From positions 1 to 15,785 of the forward strand of contig JAGWRY010000084.1 of NCBI GenBank assembly GCA_028869495.1: a stretch of 15,785 bases of DNA, given 5' to 3'. Of the stretch, positions 12,935 through 15,785 are shown piece after piece. Position numbers and translations under genes: made by a program. The notes beneath the pieces were generated by a model. The model was not told the DNA's origin. It was given only the letters and a program-made list of their open reading frames with translations, and did no database searches. The DNA is from Elusimicrobiota bacterium (GTDB lineage Bacteria > Elusimicrobiota > Elusimicrobia > UBA1565 > UBA9628). How positions within the stretch are numbered: position 1 is the stretch's first letter; each line of letters opens with the position of its first letter.

Positions 12935-13234
12935 ATGGCCGAAACCAAGGAAGCGCTGGGCCTGGTCGAGACGAAGGGCTTCGTCGGCATGATCGAGGCC
13001 TCGGACGCGATGGCGAAGTCGGCGAAGGTCCGCCTGCTCGGCTACGAGAAGGTCGGCAACGGGCTGGTGACGACGCTGTGCCGCGGCGAGGTCGGCGCGG
13101 TGCGCGCGGCCGTCGACGCGGCCGCCGCCGCCGCGCAGAGGGTCGGGGAGCTCGTCGCCGTCCACGTGATCCCGCGCCCGCACGACGACCTCGAGAAGTA
13201 CCTGGACCAGATCCAGATCAAGATCGGCCGCTAG
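12935..13234 (+). CDS. Microcompartment shell hexamer protein (BMC-H), second copy
   Basis: The protein has 99 residues and one BMC domain: ALGLVETKGFVGMIEASDAM (7-26), YEKVGNGLVTTLCRGEV (37-53) and AVHVIPRPHDDL (75-86). The pore motif is Gly-Asn-Gly (41-43), against Gly-Thr-Gly in the first copy, with a cysteine at 50 nearby. The C-terminal tail EKYLDQIQIKIGR differs from that of the first copy. An excellent ribosome site, AAGGAGG (12923-12929), lies 5 bases before the ATG and is the best in the operon, which fits a major shell protein needed in many copies. Confidence 0.97.
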   Translation: MAETKEALGLVETKGFVGMIEASDAMAKSAKVRLLGYEKVGNGLVTTLCRGEVGAVRAAVDAAAAAAQRVGELVAVHVIPRPHDDLEKYLDQIQIKIGR

Positions 13235-13243
13235 TCCGCGGCC

Positions 13244-13513
13244 GTGCTGACGCGCGACGACCTGATCGACATCCTCGTCGCCGGCCTGGCTCCCGCCCGG
13301 CCGGCGGCGTCGTCGTCCGCCGCCCCGCCCAAGCCGCGCTCCAAGGCCCTGCCTCCGCCCGGCCCGGCCGGGCGCCCGTTCCTGGCGGAGCACGAAATAA
13401 AGAAGAGGTTGACGGCGGGGGGCAAACGCCTTACAATTCCATCGAATTCCATCCTCAGCCCGCTGGCCTCGGACTGGCTGACGCTACAAGGAATAGAGAT
13501 CGTCCGCGTATAG
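13244..13513 (+). CDS. Small helix-linker protein, probable microcompartment-associated
   Basis: This 89-residue protein starts at GTG 13244, with no clear ribosome site, 9 bases after the BMC-H stop. Residues 1-15 (MLTRDDLIDILVAGLAP) form a short amphipathic helix. Residues 17-44 form a Pro/Ala/Ser/Lys linker. Residues 45-89 form a compact module with FLAEHEIKKRL (47-57) and LTIPSNSILSPLASDW (63-78), ending GIEIVRV. The helix-linker-domain order is that of encapsulated cargo. The end module resembles short modules I recall in other microcompartment-associated proteins, though I cannot name it. The 3' third is unusually AT-rich because it contains the promoter of pilT. The start is uncertain. 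It could be a scaffold or adaptor for lumen enzymes. Confidence 0.68.
   Translation: MLTRDDLIDILVAGLAPARPAASSSAAPPKPRSKALPPPGPAGRPFLAEHEIKKRLTAGGKRLTIPSNSILSPLASDWLTLQGIEIVRV
13409..13437 (+). promoter_or_regulatory. Sigma-70-type promoter for pilT, inside the preceding gene
   Basis: TTGACG (13409-13414) and TACAAT (13432-13437) are 17 bases apart, one mismatch from consensus in each box. The start of transcription would fall near 13444, about 80 bases before the pilT ATG. The boxes lie within the coding sequence of the 89-residue protein, in a local AT-rich dip. It implies that pilT and the genes after it can be expressed apart from the microcompartment operon. Confidence 0.6.
13435..13453. 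repeat. Tandem 9-base direct repeat at the predicted transcription start
   Basis: AATTCCATC occurs at 13435-13443 and again at 13445-13453, a 10-base period, about one helical turn. It begins inside the -10 box and spans the predicted start of transcription of pilT, so it could be a regulator site. It may also be chance within the codons for Ile-Pro-Ser-Asn-Ser-Ile-Leu. Confidence 0.35.
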
Positions 13514-13523
13514 GATTCTCCCC

Positions 13524-14609
13524 ATGCCGATCGACATCAAGAACCTGCTGACTTTGATGGCCGAGAAGGACATCTCGGACATCCATTTCAAGGCGGACTC
13601 GGTGCCCGCCCTGCGCGTGCGCGGCGCGATGATCCTGGCGACGAACCTGGCCAAGATGAGCGCCGACGACATCGAGGCCGTCGCCGCCCAGCTGATGAAC
13701 AAGGAGCAGGCGGCCGCCTTCGCGGCCGACAAGGAGCTCGACCTCGCCTACAGCCTGCAGGGCGTCGCGCGCTTCCGCGTCAACGTCTACCGCCAGAAGG
13801 GGACCGTCGGGCTGACTTTGCGCGTCGTGCCGGTCAAGTTGCGGACCTTCGAGGAGCTGAACCTCCCGATCGAGTCCCTGCACAAGCTCGGCGCCGAGAG
13901 CCGCGGCCTGATCCTGTTCGCCGGCATCACCGGCGCCGGCAAGACGACGACCCTCAACAGCTTCCTGAACTACCTGAACGAGAACCACCAGTACCGGATC
14001 ATCACGATCGAGGACCCGATCGAGTACTACCACGCCGACCGCAAGTCGACGATCGTCCAGCGCGAGGTCGGCCTGGACACGAACTCCTTCGCGGCCGCGC
14101 TCAAGCACATCCTGCGTCAGGACCCGGACGTCGTCGTCATCGGCGAGATGCGCGATCTGGAGACGATGCAGGCCGCGATCTCGGCGGCCGAGACCGGCCA
14201 CCTCGTGCTCTCGACGATCCACACCCTCGACGCGGCGCAGACCGTCGACCGCATCGTCGACGCCCATCCGGCGCACCAGCACGCGCAGGTCCGCCAGCAG
14301 CTCGCGAACTGCCTGAAGGGCGTCGTCGGCCAGCGCCTGGTCCTGTCGAAGGACGGCAAGACGCGCTATCCGGCGACCGAGGTCATGGTCGGCAACTCCG
14401 TCGTGCGCCGCCACCTGCTCGAGGGCAAGACCTCGGAACTGCGCAAGGTCCTCGAGGGCGGCGCCTACTACGGGATGCACACCTTCGACCAGGATCTCCT
14501 GCGCCTGCGCGGCGAGGACAAGATCGACGACGCGACCGTGCTCGAGGAGTCGAGCAATCCGGAGGACGTCGCGCTCCGCCTGAAGGGCCTCAGCGCCGGC
14601 GAGGCCTGA
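13524..14609 (+). CDS. pilT: Type IV pilus retraction ATPase, PilT family
   Basis: This 361-residue protein is full length for PilT. An N-terminal PAS-like domain (1-100, with SDIHFKADSVPALRVRG) is followed by the RecA-like ATPase: Walker A GITGAGKT (134-141, Lys140), Asp box ITIEDPIEY (160-168), Walker B VVVIGE (203-208, Glu208) and His box HLVLSTIHT (226-234). Such hexameric ATPases power pilus retraction and twitching motility at the inner membrane. AGGA (13512-13515) lies 8 bases before the ATG. No pilin or other pilus gene is in the window, and a promoter lies upstream, so it begins a separate functional block. A PilT-like ATPase with another partner cannot be excluded. Confidence 0.95.
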   Translation: MPIDIKNLLTLMAEKDISDIHFKADSVPALRVRGAMILATNLAKMSADDIEAVAAQLMNKEQAAAFAADKELDLAYSLQGVARFRVNVYRQKGTVGLTLRVVPVKLRTFEELNLPIESLHKLGAESRGLILFAGITGAGKTTTLNSFLNYLNENHQYRIITIEDPIEYYHADRKSTIVQREVGLDTNSFAAALKHILRQDPDVVVIGEMRDLETMQAAISAAETGHLVLSTIHTLDAAQTVDRIVDAHPAHQHAQVRQQLANCLKGVVGQRLVLSKDGKTRYPATEVMVGNSVVRRHLLEGKTSELRKVLEGGAYYGMHTFDQDLLRLRGEDKIDDATVLEESSNPEDVALRLKGLSAGEA

Positions 14610-14611
14610 CG

Positions 14612-15475
14612 ATGGCCGACGAGCCGAAAGACCAGCCGGACGACATCCAGGGCATCCTGTCGGACCTGGACGCGATCCTGACCGGTCTGGAGCCCGGCGC
14701 CGCCGCTGCCCCGCCCGCGGCCGAGGCGCCGAAGCCGGCCGAGACGCCGAAAGCCGTCGAGCCGCCGAAGCCCGCCGAGCCGCCGAAAGCCGCCGAGCCG
14801 GCGAAAGCCGCCGAGCCCGCGAAGCCCGCCGGTCCCCCCGACCTGAAGATCGAGCTGGCGCCGCGCGAAGGCTCGATGCCGGCCCCGGCCAAGAAGCCGG
14901 AGCCCGCCAAGCCGGCGCCGGCCAAGCCCCTCGCCTCCCAGGCCAAGCCGCCGATGGAGCTTCCCGCGGCGCAGGCGCCGAAACCCGCGGAGCCGCCGAA
15001 AGCGGCGGAGACCCCGAAGCCCGCCGAGCCGCCCAAGCCGCCCGAGCCGGCGAAGACGGCCGCGCCGCCGGCCAACCCCGAGGAGATCCCGGCGAACGCG
15101 TCGAAGGACCAGATCCGCCGCGTCGCCTACGTCTACACGGCCTCCTGCGCCGAGGCGCGCGCCGCCTGCTCCGCCTTCCTCTCCCAGGCCGCGCGCACGA
15201 TCTCGAAGAAGCCCCTCTACCTGCGCCCGGTCCTGAGCCTGGAGGTGGGCCCGTCCGGCGACCCGGCCGCCGCCTGCGAGAAGGCGCGCCAGGCGAAGGC
15301 CGTCGCCGTGCTCGCCGTCGTCGACGGCTGGCCCCAGGCGAAGATCGACGCCCTGTCCGACGCCTGCTCGCGCGGGAACCTCCTGTTCCGCTCGATCGCG
15401 CCCGCGGACGTTCAGAAGAAGTCGACGGCCGTGGACGTCATCGTCGACATGATGCTGCTGCCGGGCGAGGCCTGA
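14612..15475 (+). CDS. Protein with Pro/Ala/Lys/Glu-rich linker and unknown C-terminal domain
   Basis: This 287-residue protein has three parts. Residues 10-26 (DDIQGILSDLDAILTGL) form an acidic amphipathic helix. Residues 28-165 are a long low-complexity stretch of Pro-Ala-Glu-Pro-Pro-Lys-like repeats, interrupted by a more ordered island at 76-90 (PPDLKIELAPREGSM). Residues 167-287 look like a folded alpha/beta domain: RRVAYVYTASCAEARAAC (169-186), AVAVLAVVDGWPQAKIDAL (230-248) and VDVIVDMMLL (274-283), with five cysteines. There is no signal peptide. The start is 2 bases after pilT, so the two are co-transcribed. I do not recognise the C-terminal domain. It may work with PilT or as a nucleotide- or ligand-binding response domain, but nothing in the sequence settles this. 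Confidence 0.75.
   Translation: MADEPKDQPDDIQGILSDLDAILTGLEPGAAAAPPAAEAPKPAETPKAVEPPKPAEPPKAAEPAKAAEPAKPAGPPDLKIELAPREGSMPAPAKKPEPAKPAPAKPLASQAKPPMELPAAQAPKPAEPPKAAETPKPAEPPKPPEPAKTAAPPANPEEIPANASKDQIRRVAYVYTASCAEARAACSAFLSQAARTISKKPLYLRPVLSLEVGPSGDPAAACEKARQAKAVAVLAVVDGWPQAKIDALSDACSRGNLLFRSIAPADVQKKSTAVDVIVDMMLLPGEA
14720..15078 (+). repeat. Low-complexity GC-rich tract coding Pro/Ala/Lys/Glu repeats
   Basis: Imperfect units of about 9 to 18 bases (variants of gcc gag ccg ccg aag) recur in two blocks, about 14730-14830 and 14975-15060, within the linker of the 287-residue protein. The units vary in sequence and length, so this is a degenerate coding repeat rather than an exact tandem repeat. 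It could vary in length by slippage. Confidence 0.7.
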
Positions 15476-15785
15476 TGGAGAGGTGGGAGCTCCGCCCGGC
15501 GCCCACCAAGGCCGATCCCGACCGCCATGTCCTGCTCGTGCGCGGCGGTCCCGCCGACGTCGCCGCCCTGCTCAAGAAATTCGGCGGACTGCTGGGCCGG
15601 CCGTCCCCGCACGAGGGCGACTTCAACTTGAGCCTTTACGTCCATCGCCTGACCGCGCCGACGCGGGCGAAGCTCGAGGGCTGGCTGATCCAGGCGGCGC
15701 CGCCGCCCGCCGCGCCGCCTCCGCCCGAGCCGGCGGAGCCGGCCCCGCCGCCCGAGTCGGTCGAGCCGCCTCCGCCGTCCGCCCC
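15475..15785 (+). CDS. N-terminal part of a second Pro-rich-linker protein (runs off window)
   Basis: ATG 15475 shares a base with the previous stop (TGATG), and the frame is open to the window end, giving 103 residues. Residues 1-73 look folded (MERWELRPAPTKADPDRHVL, then ADVAALLKKFGGLLGRP and FNLSLYVHRLTAPTRAKLEGWL). From residue 74 the sequence becomes Pro/Ala/Glu-rich (APPPPEPAEPAPPPE). This domain-then-linker layout echoes that of the preceding gene and suggests a shared complex. No family is recognised. Confidence 0.65.
   Translation, partial: MERWELRPAPTKADPDRHVLLVRGGPADVAALLKKFGGLLGRPSPHEGDFNLSLYVHRLTAPTRAKLEGWLIQAAPPPAAPPPPEPAEPAPPPESVEPPPPSA

Noticed and set aside
10804..12990. Very long open frame on the minus strand (over 700 codons)
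   Set aside because: It runs antisense to the pentamer genes and deoC, whose frames carry clear family motifs. The translation is Arg/Asp/Ala-rich with no motif, the usual by-product of high GC.
14590..15075. Minus-strand frame with Gly/Phe/Ala/Ser repeats resembling a structural or surface protein
   Set aside because: It is the mirror of the Pro/Ala/Lys/Glu repeats on the plus strand, which continue into a folded domain and are co-translated with pilT.
14720..15078. CRISPR or tandem-repeat array
   Set aside because: Units are degenerate, in frame with coding, and lack conserved repeats separated by unique spacers.

Overview
The window is GC-rich (near 70% by eye), densely packed and transcribed entirely to the right. 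Most genes overlap by 1 to 11 bases or are separated by fewer than 35 bases. Signal peptides, lipobox-type lipoproteins and a PilT ATPase point to a Gram-negative-type, uncultured-lineage bacterium. Elusimicrobiota or a similar phylum is my guess; the sequence alone does not settle it.

Layout: (1) 1-216, the tail of an unidentified coiled-coil-like gene. (2) 277-2422, a secreted UshA-type 5'-nucleotidase followed by an AphA-like HAD protein that has lost its catalytic residues. (3) 2423-2554, a weak terminator-like hairpin, a near-consensus sigma-70 promoter (TTGACT, 17 bp, TAGAAT) and a perfect 8-bp inverted repeat just downstream that looks like an operator. (4) 2555-13513, a bacterial microcompartment (BMC) operon: tpiA, pduL, BMC-H, BMC-P, CoA-acylating aldehyde dehydrogenase, VOC protein, BMC-T, exported alpha/beta hydrolase, rpiB-like gene, caspase-like lipoprotein, degenerate pseudo-caspase, BMC-P, BMC-P, deoC, Cys-rich zinc-ribbon protein, BMC-H and a small helix-linker protein. 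(5) 13524-15785, pilT with its own promoter inside the preceding gene, then two Pro/Ala-rich proteins, the last running off the window.

How it works together: the shell set is complete (two hexamers, one tandem-domain trimer, three pentamers). DeoC would split 2-deoxyribose-5-phosphate into glyceraldehyde-3-phosphate and acetaldehyde. The aldehyde dehydrogenase converts acetaldehyde to acetyl-CoA, PduL makes acetyl phosphate, and TpiA links the triose phosphate to glycolysis. DeoC, the aldehyde dehydrogenase and PduL each start with a short amphipathic helix like known encapsulation peptides. This matches the class I recall as sugar-phosphate-utilizing (SPU) BMCs. The upstream nucleotidase could supply nucleosides from outside the cytoplasm, which is inference.

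The unexpected part is a block of envelope-directed proteins inside the BMC operon: an exported hydrolase, a lipoprotein with an intact His/Cys caspase dyad, and a sister protein whose dyad is replaced by Asp/Asn. The RpiB-like protein (active-site Cys replaced by Asp), the Cys-rich protein and the 89-residue helix-linker protein are further candidates for undescribed function.
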